This document shows positions 32,964 through 42,178 of a stretch of 64,000 nt of DNA, in pieces. The position numbers and the translations under genes are program-made. The DNA comes from Gammaproteobacteria bacterium (GTDB lineage: Bacteria > Pseudomonadota > Gammaproteobacteria > JAJPIJ01): the NCBI GenBank assembly GCA_022072255.1, contig JAJVHZ010000036.1, forward strand, positions 1-64,000. The letters are read 5' to 3'. Numbering within the stretch: the first letter of the stretch is position 1; each line of letters begins with the position of its first letter. Below the pieces are notes generated by a model. It was not told the DNA's origin and ran no database searches. It worked only from the letters and a program-made list of their open reading frames with translations.

Positions 32964-34130
32964 TCACTCGCCCTCGATGCCATGTATGGGCTTCACGGAG
33001 TTCCAGCGCTTGCAGCCCGGACATTGCCAGTGCAGCAGCCTGCCCATGAAGCCGCAGTTGCTGCAGCGGTACACGGACTTGTTCTCGAGCAGCTTGCTGG
33101 TGAACTCCTGCAGCAACTGCAGATTTTCGCGCTCCTTGCCCTCGGCGTGCATCAGCGTGTAGTGAATCAGCCGGTCCAGCCCGCGCGTGGAGGTGCGTTT
33201 GCGCAGCGCCGCGGTGAGGTACTCCACGGCCTGCGTGACGCCGTCGCGCTGGGCGACCATCTCGGTGACCGCCAGCACCGGCGTGATGCCGCGATGCCGG
33301 CTGGCGAGCTGATTGAGATACCCGAAGAACTCTGCGCTGCGCCCGAGCGCTGCGTAACACTTTCCCATGGGCTCGATCGCCTCCGGCAGGAATTCCTCGT
33401 CCTGGTGTTCGATGCGCTCGTAATGCCGGATGGCGAGCTCCGTATCGCCGTCCTTCTGCGCCACCTGGGCCGCCAGCATGCTGGCCCGCACGCAGCGCGG
33501 ATCCTCGTCCATGGCGCTCTGTATGTGCTGGCGGGCCTTCTTGAGGTCGTCCGCGCGCAGGGCTTCCTCGGCCTGCTCGCAGTAGAAGTGCGAGATCATC
33601 TGCCGCAGGCTCTTGCCGCGGGCCGTTTCGAGCCGGCGCGCGTAATCGATGGCGCGCAGCCAGTCCTGCTCCTGCTGATAGATGTCCACCAGGTTCGACA
33701 ACGCCTGGCGCGTGTACATCCCCGACCCCAGGACCTGGTTGAACAGACCCTCGGCGCGATCGAGGAGCCCGGACTTCATGAAGTCGATGCCGAGCTCGAG
33801 CAGCGCGAGCGTGCGTTCCTCGTCGGTGAGGTTGGTGCGGGCGATGAGGTTCTGGTGGATCGCGATGGCGCGGTCGACCTCGCCACGCTTGCGAAACAGG
33901 TTGCCGAGCGCGAGATGCGTCTCGACCGTCTCGCTGTCGACCTCGAGCATCTTGATGAAGACCTCGATGGCCTTGTCGGGCTGCTCGTTGAGCAGGTAAT
34001 TGATTCCCTTGAAGTAGTCAGGTGCGAGCCGGCGCGCCGGCTCGCGCCCGTTCCGACGCTGCTCGCGACGCGCCGCCAGCCAGCCCGAGAAGGCGGCGAC
34101 GGGCAGTAGCAGCCAGAGCAGGCCCTGCAT
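32964..34130 (-). CDS. lapB: Lipopolysaccharide assembly protein B
   Basis: 388 residues. One N-terminal membrane anchor ([17 protein letters not shown]), a chain of about nine TPR-type helices ([20 protein letters not shown] and repeats) and a C-terminal rubredoxin-like zinc site, [20 protein letters not shown]. LapB (YciM) is the inner-membrane adaptor that, with FtsH, controls LpxC turnover and thus LPS synthesis. It follows lapA by 5 bp and abuts pyrF, as in E. coli. Confidence 0.96.
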   Translation of the reverse strand: MQGLLWLLLPVAAFSGWLAARREQRRNGREPARRLAPDYFKGINYLLNEQPDKAIEVFIKMLEVDSETVETHLALGNLFRKRGEVDRAIAIHQNLIARTNLTDEERTLALLELGIDFMKSGLLDRAEGLFNQVLGSGMYTRQALSNLVDIYQQEQDWLRAIDYARRLETARGKSLRQMISHFYCEQAEEALRADDLKKARQHIQSAMDEDPRCVRASMLAAQVAQKDGDTELAIRHYERIEHQDEEFLPEAIEPMGKCYAALGRSAEFFGYLNQLASRHRGITPVLAVTEMVAQRDGVTQAVEYLTAALRKRTSTRGLDRLIHYTLMHAEGKERENLQLLQEFTSKLLENKSVYRCSNCGFMGRLLHWQCPGCKRWNSVKPIHGIEGE

Positions 34131-34135
34131 TCCCG

Positions 34136-34441
34136 CTAGGCCGGCCCCTTGTCGGCCGTGTCCGTCGGCGTCGCGGCGGGCAGCACGGCGTGCGCCCGCA
34201 GCTCGCGGCGTAGCCGCCGGTTCGCGCGCCGCCCGGCCAGCAGCCTGGGCAGAGCGCTCAATATGCCCAGCAGGGCGCCGAGGAGCAGGCTCACCGCAAG
34301 GATGAGGGATAGTGGCTGTTCAATGCGCAGGAAATACAGATCCAGCGTCACCGGCTGCGCGTTGCGCGTGTGCAGGACCAGTCCGCTCAGGATGATGACG
34401 ACGATCGCCAACAGGCGCAGCAAGGCGACGATGCGTTGCAT
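34136..34441 (-). CDS. lapA: Lipopolysaccharide assembly protein A (DUF1049)
   Basis: 101 residues with two membrane helices (LLRLLAIVVIILSGLVL and LSLILAVSLLLGALLGILSAL) joined by NAQPVTLDLYFLRIEQP, the DUF1049 hallmark. The cytoplasmic tail is basic, then disordered. LapA works beside LapB in envelope homeostasis. A TATACT -10 box lies upstream, and lapB follows after 5 bp. Confidence 0.92.
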   Translation of the reverse strand: MQRIVALLRLLAIVVIILSGLVLHTRNAQPVTLDLYFLRIEQPLSLILAVSLLLGALLGILSALPRLLAGRRANRRLRRELRAHAVLPAATPTDTADKGPA

Positions 34442-34493
34442 GGAAGGTGAGAATGCCCGGGTTGCGTGTGCCCCTCAGGAGCACCTACGGGCC

Positions 34494-34499
34494 AGTATA
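34494..34499 (-). promoter_or_regulatory. Candidate lapAB promoter (-10 TATACT)
   Basis: On the minus strand TATACT, five of six -10 consensus bases, lies 53 bp before the lapA ATG. It sits inside CCCCCCTATACT, preceded 13 bp upstream by CTTTTCG, which has partial likeness to a heat-shock sigma-32 promoter (CTTGAAA...CCCCAT-T). E. coli lapAB is heat-shock regulated. Confidence 0.45.
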
Positions 34500-34537
34500 G
34501 GGGGGCGCCGGACCGACGAAAAGTCCGCGGCCCGCAC

Positions 34538-34846
34538 TCAGTCGTTGATGATGGGCTTGGTCGCAACCGACTCGTTGACGCGGTCGCGCAGTTCCTTGCC
34601 CGGCTTGAAGTGCGGTACGTACTTGGCCGGCAGCATCACCGGATCACCCGATTTCGGGTTGCGGCCCACGCGCGCCGGCCGATAGTGCAGCGAGAAGCTT
34701 CCGAACCCCCGGATTTCGATCCGCTGTCCGCCTGCCAGCGTCCCCGCCATGTGCTCCAGCATGGTTCGAACCGCCAGCTCCACGTCACGATAGCCCAGTT
34801 GCGCCTGCTTGCGCACCAGCAGTTCGATCAATTCCGATTTGGTCAT
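34538..34846 (-). CDS. ihfB: Integration host factor subunit beta
   Basis: 102 residues. HU/IHF fold with [25 protein letters not shown] at the N-terminus, [28 protein letters not shown] covering the DNA-inserting arm (Pro near 65), and the beta-subunit C-terminus [15 protein letters not shown]. Pairs with IhfA to bend DNA sharply at specific sites. The rpsA-ihfB-lapA order is conserved in gammaproteobacteria. Confidence 0.96.
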   Translation of the reverse strand: MTKSELIELLVRKQAQLGYRDVELAVRTMLEHMAGTLAGGQRIEIRGFGSFSLHYRPARVGRNPKSGDPVMLPAKYVPHFKPGKELRDRVNESVATKPIIND

Positions 34847-34903
34847 GAAGATCCCCAATCTCTCGCTTTGCGTTCAAGTCCGCGGCGGATTCGCTCGGGA
34901 GCG

Positions 34904-34927
34904 GCCGGCGCGTGCTACTGCGCCGGC
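34904..34927. terminator. GC hairpin between rpsA and ihfB
   Basis: A perfect 8-bp inverted repeat (GCCGGCGC/GCGCCGGC) with an 8-base loop lies about 55 bp after the rpsA stop. There is no T-run. It could attenuate read-through from the abundant rpsA mRNA into ihfB. Confidence 0.35.
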
Positions 34928-34979
34928 ACGTTGCTGCACTTTCTTCTAGCCGCTGACGGTCTCCGTATGCAGTGTCCCG

Positions 34980-36662
34980 CTACTGCGCATCGAGCTTCTT
35001 CTTGAGCAGGTCGCCGAGCCGCGTGGTGCCGCTCGCTTCCTTCTCCGAGCTGTACTCCTGGATCGCGGCGGCCTCTTCCTCGCTTTCCTTGGCGCGCACC
35101 GAGAGCGTAACCACGCGCTTCTTGCGGTCGACACCGATCAGCATCGCCTCCAGCTCCTGGTTCTCGCGGAGCACCTTGCGGGCATCCTCCACCTCGTCGC
35201 GCGAGAGCTCCGAGGCGCGGATGTAGCCCTCCACACCGTCGGCGAGCTGCACGACCGCGCCCTTGGCATCGACGCTGCGGACGATACCCTTGACGACGCT
35301 GCCCTTCTGGTGCGAATCGAGATAGGAGGACAACGGGTCCTTGTCCGACTGCTTCACGCCGAGCGAGATGCGCTCGCGTTCGGCATCCACGCCCAGCACG
35401 ATCGCCTCGAGCTCGTCGCCCTTCTTGTACTTGCGCACGGCCTCCTCGCCGGCCTCGTTCCACGACAGGTCGGAGAGATGGACCAGGCCGTCGATGCCGC
35501 CCTCCAGGCCGATGAACACGCCAAAGTCGGTGATCGACTTGATCACCCCGCGGACCCTGTCGCCTTTGTTGTGCCTGGCGGCGAACTCCTCCCAGGGATT
35601 CGCCTGGCACTGCTTGATGCCCAGCGACACGCGGCGGCGCTCCTCGTCGATGTCGAGCACCATGACCTCGACCTCCTGGCCGACGTGCACCAGCTTGGAG
35701 GGGTGCACGTTCTTGTTCGTCCAGTCCATCTCGGAGACGTGCACCAGACCCTCCACACCGTCCTCGATCTCCACGAAGCAGCCGTAGTCGGCCAGATTCG
35801 TGACCTTGCCGAACAGGCGAGCCTTCACCGGGTGGCGGCGCGCCAGATCGACCCAGGGATCCTCCCCGAGCTGCTTCAGACCCAGCGACACGCGCATGCG
35901 CTCGCGATCGAACTTCAGGACCTTGACCTCGATCTCCTGGCCGATCTGCACGACCTCGGAGGGGTGCTTGACGCGTTTCCACGCCATGTCGGTGATGTGC
36001 AGCAGGCCGTCGACACCTCCGAGATCGATGAACGCGCCGTAATCGGTGAGGTTCTTGACGATCCCCTTGGTGACCGAACCTTCCCGGAGGTTGCTGAGCA
36101 GGGTCTCGCGCTCGGCGCTGCTCTCGCTCTCGACCACCGCACGGCGCGACACCACCACGTTGTTGCGCTTGCGATCGACCTTGATGACCTTGAACTCGAG
36201 CGGCTTGCCCTCCAGATAGCTGGTGTCGCGCACCGGACGCACGTCGACGAGCGAACCCGGAAGGAAGGCGCGTATGCCTTCGACATCGACGGTGAAGCCG
36301 CCCTTGACCTTCTCGGTGATGATGCCGGTGACCGCCTCGCCGGCCTCGCTCGCCTTCTCCAGGCGGGTCCAGGCCATGGCGCGCTTGGCCTTCTCACGGG
36401 AGAGGCGGGTGGCGCCGGAACCGTCCTCGACGGCGTCGAGTGCCACGTCGACGATGTCGCCGACGGCGATCTCCAGCTCACCCTGTTCGTTCCTGAATTG
36501 TTCGGTGGGGATGAAACCCTCGGACTTCAGCCCGGCATTGACGACCACCGTTTCGCTGCCGATGGACACCACCGTCGCCGGCACGATCGCGCCCGGCCGC
36601 ATCTTGGCGCCCATCTGACTCTGCTCGAATAATTCCGCAAAACTCTCCGCCATCTCCGACAT
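34980..36662 (-). CDS. rpsA: 30S ribosomal protein S1
   Basis: 560 residues with six S1 RNA-binding repeats. The first two (for example [26 protein letters not shown]) dock on the 30S subunit. The later ones ([53 protein letters not shown] and so on) bind mRNA. S1 unwinds leaders to start translation. GAGGTC six bases before ATG 36662 sets the start; the frame remains open upstream. It lies in the cmk-rpsA-ihfB series. Confidence 0.97.
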   Translation of the reverse strand: MSEMAESFAELFEQSQMGAKMRPGAIVPATVVSIGSETVVVNAGLKSEGFIPTEQFRNEQGELEIAVGDIVDVALDAVEDGSGATRLSREKAKRAMAWTRLEKASEAGEAVTGIITEKVKGGFTVDVEGIRAFLPGSLVDVRPVRDTSYLEGKPLEFKVIKVDRKRNNVVVSRRAVVESESSAERETLLSNLREGSVTKGIVKNLTDYGAFIDLGGVDGLLHITDMAWKRVKHPSEVVQIGQEIEVKVLKFDRERMRVSLGLKQLGEDPWVDLARRHPVKARLFGKVTNLADYGCFVEIEDGVEGLVHVSEMDWTNKNVHPSKLVHVGQEVEVMVLDIDEERRRVSLGIKQCQANPWEEFAARHNKGDRVRGVIKSITDFGVFIGLEGGIDGLVHLSDLSWNEAGEEAVRKYKKGDELEAIVLGVDAERERISLGVKQSDKDPLSSYLDSHQKGSVVKGIVRSVDAKGAVVQLADGVEGYIRASELSRDEVEDARKVLRENQELEAMLIGVDRKKRVVTLSVRAKESEEEAAAIQEYSSEKEASGTTRLGDLLKKKLDAQ

Positions 36663-36732
36663 GAATTGACCTCGAAACCCCGGAGGAGACCGGGACCCTT
36701 CTGTTTGCCGCGATACACCGCGGGTTGAGTGA

Positions 36733-36738
36733 ATGATA
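36733..36738 (-). promoter_or_regulatory. Candidate -10 element (TATCAT) for rpsA
   Basis: On the minus strand TATCAT, five of six consensus bases, lies 70 bp before the rpsA ATG, in the 224-bp spacer after cmk. The -35 region is GC-rich and not recognisable. Confidence 0.3.
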
Positions 36739-36886
36739 GGCTGCGCGCGCCGCCTCGCCGGTAGCCGCGCAACCGCCCTGACGCTCGCTGCATGGTGGCG
36801 GCGCGAGGGCCGCCCGCCAATCACCTCGCCGGGCCTGTATCAGGACTGGGCATCGGCCAACCGCCGTCCCGCGACCGGCGAGACGG

Positions 36887-37573
36887 CTATCGACTCAGGC
36901 CCCGCTCACGAACCATGCCCATGACCACGTCGAATACCGCGTCGATATCCATATGCGTGGTGTCCAGTACGTGGGCATCCGGCGCGGGCACCAAGGGGGA
37001 AACCGAGCGGGCGCGATCGCGTTCGTCGCGCTCGGCGATGTCCTTGATGAGGGCCGGCAGACTAACACCTGTCCCTTTTCCTTTCAACTGCTTATAGCGC
37101 CTTTGGGCCCGCTCTTCGGCGCTGGCGGTCAAAAAGACCTTGAGCTCGGCGTCGGGGAATACCACGGTTCCCATGTCCCGGCCATCGGCGACCAGCCCCG
37201 GCGCACGGCGACATGCGCGCTGGCGCTCCAGCAGCGCCACGCGCACGGCCGGAACGGCGGCCACCCGGGAGGCGGCGTTGCCGGCGGCCTCCGTTCGTAT
37301 GGCCCTCGTGACGTCGCCGCCGTCGAGCACCACCCGGATGCCCTCGGCACCCCCGGGGAGGAAATCGAGGTTCAGCGTGCGAGCGACCGCGGCGAGGACG
37401 GCGTCGTCCTCCAGGCCGAGGCCGCGGGCAAGGGCGGCATGTGCCAGCACACGGTAGATCGCGCCGCTGTCGAGCAGATGCCAGCCCAGCGTTTCGGCGA
37501 GCCGCAGGCACAGCGTCCCCTTGCCGGTGCCGCCCGGGCCGTCGACCGCGATGACCGGCGCGGGGGTCGTCAT
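36887..37573 (-). CDS. cmk: Cytidylate kinase
   Basis: Phosphorylates CMP and dCMP. 228 residues. The P-loop reads VDGPGGTGKGTLC (about 10-22), with Gly-Gly-Thr where many homologs have Ser-Gly-Ser. LDSGAIYRVLAHAAL, VADGRDMGTVVFPDAELKVFLTAS and RYKQLKGKG follow as expected for the substrate and lid regions. It sits 6 bp after aroA and before rpsA, as in Pseudomonas and E. coli. Confidence 0.96.
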   Translation of the reverse strand: MTTPAPVIAVDGPGGTGKGTLCLRLAETLGWHLLDSGAIYRVLAHAALARGLGLEDDAVLAAVARTLNLDFLPGGAEGIRVVLDGGDVTRAIRTEAAGNAASRVAAVPAVRVALLERQRACRRAPGLVADGRDMGTVVFPDAELKVFLTASAEERAQRRYKQLKGKGTGVSLPALIKDIAERDERDRARSVSPLVPAPDAHVLDTTHMDIDAVFDVVMGMVRERGLSR

Positions 37574-37579
37574 CGCCGG

Positions 37580-38887
37580 TCAGCTCCCGCGGATCCCCAG
37601 GCCGGCGCTGCGGGCGAGCTCGACGAAGCCGGGAAACGACGTGGCAACGTTGGCGCAGCGCAATACCCGCACGGGGCCGCGGGCGCGCGCCCCGGCAATG
37701 GCAAAGGACATGGCGATGCGGTGATCGTCGTGGGCATCGACGGTGCCGGCGCCGAACTGGCCACCGGTGATGATCATACCGTCGGGCAGCGGGTCGGCCT
37801 CTATGCCCAGGAGCCGCAGATTCCCGGCCATGGCGGCAATGCGATCGCTCTCCTTGACCCTGAGTTCCTCCGCTCCCCCGAGGGTGGTGACGCCCTCGGC
37901 GCAGGCCGCGGCAATGAAGATGGCGGGAAACTCGTCGATGGCGGCCGGTACCACCTCCGGCCCGATCCTCACGCCATGCAGTGGCGCGTAGCGCACACGC
38001 AGGTCGGCGACCGGCTCGCCGCCCTGCCGGCGTTCGTTCAGGACCGTGATGTCCGCGCCCATGGCGCGCAGCACCGTGATGACGCCGGTGCGGGTCGGGT
38101 TCATGCCGACATGCTGGAGCGTGAGGTCGGAGCCCGGGCAGATCGACGCGCCGACCAGGAAGAAGGCCGCCGAGGAGATGTCGCCCGGAACGTCGATGTC
38201 GCAGGCGCCGAGCGTGGGCCCGCCTTGGACGGTGACCGTCGTCGCTTCGATCGCGACCGGGCATCCGAAGGCCTCCAGCATGCGCTCGGTGTGATCGCGC
38301 GACGGCATCGGCTCGGAGACGCGGGTGGCGCCGCCGGCATAAAGGCCGGCCAGCAGCAGACAGGATTTCACCTGCGCGCTGGCCACGGGGCTGACGTAAT
38401 CGATGCCGGTCAGCGCGCGCCCGCCGTGGATGTGCAGGGGCGCGGTGCCCGCCGCCGTCGTGTCGATCCACGCGCCCATGCGCGCCAGCGGTTCGGTCAC
38501 GCGCCGCATCGGGCGCCGGCTGAGCGAGGCGTCGCCGGTGAGCGTGGAGTCGAACCGCTGCCCGGCCAGCAGCCCGGCCAGCATGCGCATCGAGGTGCCC
38601 GAGTTGCCGAGGTCGAGCGGCGCCACCGGCGGCCTCAGTCCGTGCAGGCCGACGCCGTCGATGCTCAGGCGGTCCGCACTGCGTTCGATCGTCACGCCCA
38701 TCGCACGGAAGGCGGCGAGCGTCGCCAGGGTGTCCTCGCCCTCCAGGAAACCGCTGACCCGGGTATGGCCCTCGGCGATGGCACCCAGCATGATCGCGCG
38801 ATGCGAGATCGACTTGTCGCCGGGGACGCGCAGCACCCCGCCGAAGGGCCCGCCGGGGCCGATCTCGAATGTGTCGGACCGGTTCAT
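37580..38887 (-). CDS. aroA: 3-phosphoshikimate 1-carboxyvinyltransferase (EPSP synthase, class II-like)
   Basis: Joins PEP to shikimate-3-phosphate, the sixth shikimate step. 435 residues. Active-site motifs: PGDKSISHRA (about 20), LGNSGTSMRML (about 93), SAQVKSCLLLAGLYAG, SRDHTERML, NPTRTG and RVKESDRI. GDK, SAQ-K, R-H and N-TR are the signatures used to define class II enzymes, which tend to tolerate glyphosate; this is motif-based only. ATG overlaps the tyrA stop by 4 bp (ATGA). In Pseudomonas the two are fused into one protein; here they remain separate but coupled. Confidence 0.96.
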   Translation of the reverse strand: MNRSDTFEIGPGGPFGGVLRVPGDKSISHRAIMLGAIAEGHTRVSGFLEGEDTLATLAAFRAMGVTIERSADRLSIDGVGLHGLRPPVAPLDLGNSGTSMRMLAGLLAGQRFDSTLTGDASLSRRPMRRVTEPLARMGAWIDTTAAGTAPLHIHGGRALTGIDYVSPVASAQVKSCLLLAGLYAGGATRVSEPMPSRDHTERMLEAFGCPVAIEATTVTVQGGPTLGACDIDVPGDISSAAFFLVGASICPGSDLTLQHVGMNPTRTGVITVLRAMGADITVLNERRQGGEPVADLRVRYAPLHGVRIGPEVVPAAIDEFPAIFIAAACAEGVTTLGGAEELRVKESDRIAAMAGNLRLLGIEADPLPDGMIITGGQFGAGTVDAHDDHRIAMSFAIAGARARGPVRVLRCANVATSFPGFVELARSAGLGIRGS

Positions 38888-39783
38888 GGCCGCTCGATAT
38901 CCGACTGCGCGTGCGCCTGGCCGGTGTTCCCCAGCCGCTCCCGCAGGGCGCGCGCGCGCGCGAACATCTCCTCGAGCGCCGCGGCATCCCCTTTTTCGAT
39001 CGCGGCGACGATCTCCCCGAGACTCGCCCGGTAGCCGCGCAGGGCGCGCAGCAGCTCGTCGCGATTCGCCAGCGCGATGTCGCGCCACATGACCGGATGG
39101 CTGGAGGCGATGCGCGTGAGGTCGCGGAAGCCGCCGGCGGCGAATCGCAGCAGCTCCGAGGCCGGCTCGGCGCCACCCAGGCAGTTCACCAGCGCGTATG
39201 CCACCATGTGCGGCAGGTGACTGGTGTGGGCCAGGATCGCGTCGTGCTCGCTCGCCGGCATCTCCTCCACGCGCGCGCCGGCAGCCTCCCACAACGCGCG
39301 CACCGCGGCGATTGCGTCGGCGTGCGTCTCGGGCTCGGGGGTGAGGATGACCCGCTGGTCGACGTAAAGGTCCGGCAGCGAGGCGGCGACACCGCTGCGC
39401 TCGGTTCCGGCGATCGGATGGCCGGCGACGAACCGCGGAAAGTGCCGACCGAGATGCGCGCGCGCCGCGGCGACCACGCTGCCCTTGACGCTGCCGGCGT
39501 CGCTGACGATCGCCTGCTCGCCCAGGACGTCGGCGATTGCCCTGAACACCGCCGGCATCGCGCCGACCGGCGTTGCTATCATGACGACGTCGGCGCCGCG
39601 CGCGGCGGCCGCCGCGTCGGCCTCGGCACGGTCGATGACGCCGAGATCGAGCGCGCTGCGCAACTCGTCCCCGTCGATGCTGCAGCCGACGATCTCCCCG
39701 ACCGCGCCGCCGCGCCGGACGGCGCGCGCGAACGATCCACCGATGAGACCTATACCGATCACTGTCAGGCGGTCGACGCTCAT
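38884..39783 (-). CDS. tyrA: Prephenate dehydrogenase
   Basis: Oxidatively decarboxylates prephenate (or arogenate) toward tyrosine. 299 residues. Rossmann start VIGIGLIGGSFARAV (about 8-22), then SDAGSVKGSVV and GHPIAGTERSGVAAS with the conserved catalytic His. Further on, LAHTSHLPHMVAYALV and FAAGGFRDLTRIASSHPVMWRDI are typical of TyrA. There is no chorismate mutase or ACT domain, so it is the monofunctional form. It lies between hisC and aroA, coupled to the latter. Confidence 0.95.
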   Translation of the reverse strand: MSVDRLTVIGIGLIGGSFARAVRRGGAVGEIVGCSIDGDELRSALDLGVIDRAEADAAAAARGADVVMIATPVGAMPAVFRAIADVLGEQAIVSDAGSVKGSVVAAARAHLGRHFPRFVAGHPIAGTERSGVAASLPDLYVDQRVILTPEPETHADAIAAVRALWEAAGARVEEMPASEHDAILAHTSHLPHMVAYALVNCLGGAEPASELLRFAAGGFRDLTRIASSHPVMWRDIALANRDELLRALRGYRASLGEIVAAIEKGDAAALEEMFARARALRERLGNTGQAHAQSDIERP

Positions 39784-39820
39784 GCGTGTCCTCGGGCCTG
39801 GCTGCGCATGTTCGCACGGT

Positions 39821-40942
39821 TCATGGCCGGGCCGCCCCGTCGGCGTCCAGCGCAGCGGCCAGGGCGGCGAGGAAGCGATCGTTCTCGGCCTGCAGTCCGA
39901 CCGTCACGCGCAGATGCCGCGGCAGTCCGTAACCGGCGATCGGACGCACGATGATGCCCGCTCGCAGCAGCGCCTCGTAGACCCGCGCCGCGTCGCCGAC
40001 CTCCACGCTGATGAAGTTGCCCGCCGACGGGATGTAATCGAGCCCCGCGGCCCGGAAGGCGCGCTCCAGCTGCCGCATGCCGCGCTGGTTGAGCCCCGCG
40101 CTGGCGCGCACGTGCTCGTCGTCCTCCAGGGCCGCGACCGCCGCCGTCAGGGCGAGGCTGTTGACGTTGAAGGGCTGGCGCACGCGATTGAGCACATCGG
40201 CGATCTGCGGATGCGAGATGCCGTATCCGACCCTCAGCGCCGCGAGCCCGTAGATCTTGGAGAAGGTGCGGGTCACCACGAGGTTGGGGAATTCGCCCAG
40301 CCACCGCACCCCGTCGGGATACTCCGGCTCATTCACGAACTCGAAATAGGCCTCGTCCAGCACGACCACGACCTCGGGCGGCACGGCGCGCAGAAAGCGC
40401 TGCAAATCATCGCGCGGCGACCAGGTGCCGGTCGGATTGTTGGGATTGGCGATGAACACCAGGCGCGTGCGCGGCGTGAGCGCCGCCTGCATCGCGCGCA
40501 GGTCGTGCCCGTAGCCGGCCGCGGGCACCACCACGGGCCGGCCGCCGACCGCCTGCGTCACCAGCGGATAGACCGCGAAGGCGTGTTGCGAGAAGACGAC
40601 CTCCGCGCCGGGCGGGACGAAGGCGCGGGCGAGGAGCTCGAGCACGTCGTTGGAACCGTTGCCCACCGTGATCGCGTTCATGCCGACGCCGAGCTTCGCA
40701 GCCAGCGCGCGCTTCAGTTCGAACGCCCCGCCGTCGGGATAGCGGTGCAATTCCCCCAACGCCCCCTTCAGGGCCAGCACCGCGCGCGGGCTCGCGCCCA
40801 GCGGGTTCTCGTTGGAGGCGAGCTTGATGATGCCGGTGATGCCCAGCTCGCGCTCGAGCTCCTCGATCGGCTTGCCCGGCTCATAGGGCTGCAGCGCCTG
40901 TATGCCGGGCGCCGCCAGTTGAATGTAGTCGCAGACTTTCAT
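39821..40942 (-). CDS. hisC: Histidinol-phosphate/aromatic aminotransferase
   Basis: PLP aminotransferase of fold I, 373 residues. LASNENPLGASPRAV (about 40), FIANPNNPTGTWSP, DEAYFEF and the PLP lysine in TRTFSKIYGLAALRVGYG (about 229-246) identify HisC. Placed between pheA and tyrA, it probably acts mainly on aromatic keto acids, like HisC2 of Pseudomonas; another HisC in a his operon would be expected. ATG 40942 is chosen for the family-like start; an ATG 39 bp upstream is also in frame. Confidence 0.93.
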   Translation of the reverse strand: MKVCDYIQLAAPGIQALQPYEPGKPIEELERELGITGIIKLASNENPLGASPRAVLALKGALGELHRYPDGGAFELKRALAAKLGVGMNAITVGNGSNDVLELLARAFVPPGAEVVFSQHAFAVYPLVTQAVGGRPVVVPAAGYGHDLRAMQAALTPRTRLVFIANPNNPTGTWSPRDDLQRFLRAVPPEVVVVLDEAYFEFVNEPEYPDGVRWLGEFPNLVVTRTFSKIYGLAALRVGYGISHPQIADVLNRVRQPFNVNSLALTAAVAALEDDEHVRASAGLNQRGMRQLERAFRAAGLDYIPSAGNFISVEVGDAARVYEALLRAGIIVRPIAGYGLPRHLRVTVGLQAENDRFLAALAAALDADGAARP

Positions 40943-41070
40943 GGACCGGTGACCGGCAATGGGTGACTCGTGATCGGTCATTCGTGCATGGGGCGGCGGT
41001 CGCTGATTTCCGTGGCCGGCGCCGTGGTCTCGCCCCCGGCCCGGCGAGCACGCTTCGCCTGTCGCCTGTG

Positions 41071-42156
41071 CTACAGCACGGCGCGCGGGTACGAGCCCAG
41101 GATCTTCACCATCGCGGCGCGTTCCTGCAGCCGCTGCAGCGCCGCGGCTACGATGGCATCGTCGGCGTGGCCCTCCAGATCGACGAAGAACAGATAGTCC
41201 CACATCCCGCGCCGCGATGGACGCGACTCGATGCGGGTCATGCTCACGCCCGCCTCCGCGAACGCGCCGAGCACGTGATGCAGCGCCCCGGGCTTGTTGG
41301 GCGTGGAGAACAGCACCGTCGTCTTGTCGTCCCCGCTGCGCGCCGCGACCTGGTGGCCGATCACCAGGAAGCGCGTGGTGTTGGTCGGGTCGTCCTCGAT
41401 GCCGCTGGCCAGCGCCGTCAGTCCGTACAACTCCGCGGCCGCGTCGCCGGCGATCGCCGCGGTCGCTCCGAGCTCGGTGCTGGCTCGGCGGGCGGCCTCG
41501 GCATTGCTCGACACCGCCACGCGCTCGGCCTTCGCCAAGGCATGATCGAGCCAGTGGCGGCACTGCGCCAGCGCCTGGCTGTGCGCGTATACCCGCGCGA
41601 CCGCCTCCAGCGCAGGCGCGCGGCTCAGCAGGTTGTGGCGGATGCGCAGTTCCACCTCGCCGCAGATCTTCAGCGGCGACTGCATGAAGGAATCCAGCGT
41701 GTGGCTGATGACGCCCTCGATGGAGTTCTCCACCGGCACCACGCCGTAATGGCATTCGCCGGATTCCACCTCGCGGAAGACCTCTTCGATGGCGGCATAC
41801 GACCGGGTGTTGACCGAATGCCCGAAATGCTTGAGCGCGGCGGACTGCGTGTAGGTGCCCTGGGGTCCCAGGTAGGCCACCGCCAGCGGCTGCTCCAGGG
41901 CCAGGCAGGCAGACATGATCTCGCGAAACAGCCTTGCGGTTTCCTCGTCGGAGAGCGGCCCCGGGTTGTTCTCGATGATGCTGCGCAGCACCTGCGCCTC
42001 GCGCTCCGGCCGGTAGCAGAACCTCTCGCCCTGCGCCGTCTTCACGTGCGCCACCTGGCAGGCGAGTTCCGCGCGCCGGCTGATCAGTCCGAGCAGCTCC
42101 CGATCGATGGCGTCGATGCGGGCCCGGATCTGATCGAGTTCGCTGCCGGTGCTCAT
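41071..42156 (-). CDS. pheA: Bifunctional chorismate mutase/prephenate dehydratase
   Basis: 361 residues. The AroQ-type chorismate mutase domain spans about 1-90 (IRARIDAIDRELLGLISRRAELA). The prephenate dehydratase domain runs about 93-270 (AYLGPQGTYTQSAALKHFG, VVPVENSIEGVISHTLD, TTRFLVIG). The C-terminal ACT regulatory domain begins at TTVLFSTPNKPGALHHVL and contains IESRPSR, the phenylalanine-sensing motif. It commits chorismate to phenylalanine. It starts 22 bp after gyrA, where serC usually intervenes in related genomes. Confidence 0.96.
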   Translation of the reverse strand: MSTGSELDQIRARIDAIDRELLGLISRRAELACQVAHVKTAQGERFCYRPEREAQVLRSIIENNPGPLSDEETARLFREIMSACLALEQPLAVAYLGPQGTYTQSAALKHFGHSVNTRSYAAIEEVFREVESGECHYGVVPVENSIEGVISHTLDSFMQSPLKICGEVELRIRHNLLSRAPALEAVARVYAHSQALAQCRHWLDHALAKAERVAVSSNAEAARRASTELGATAAIAGDAAAELYGLTALASGIEDDPTNTTRFLVIGHQVAARSGDDKTTVLFSTPNKPGALHHVLGAFAEAGVSMTRIESRPSRRGMWDYLFFVDLEGHADDAIVAAALQRLQERAAMVKILGSYPRAVL

Positions 42157-42178
42157 GCGCCCGCCGTCATCGCGCAGT

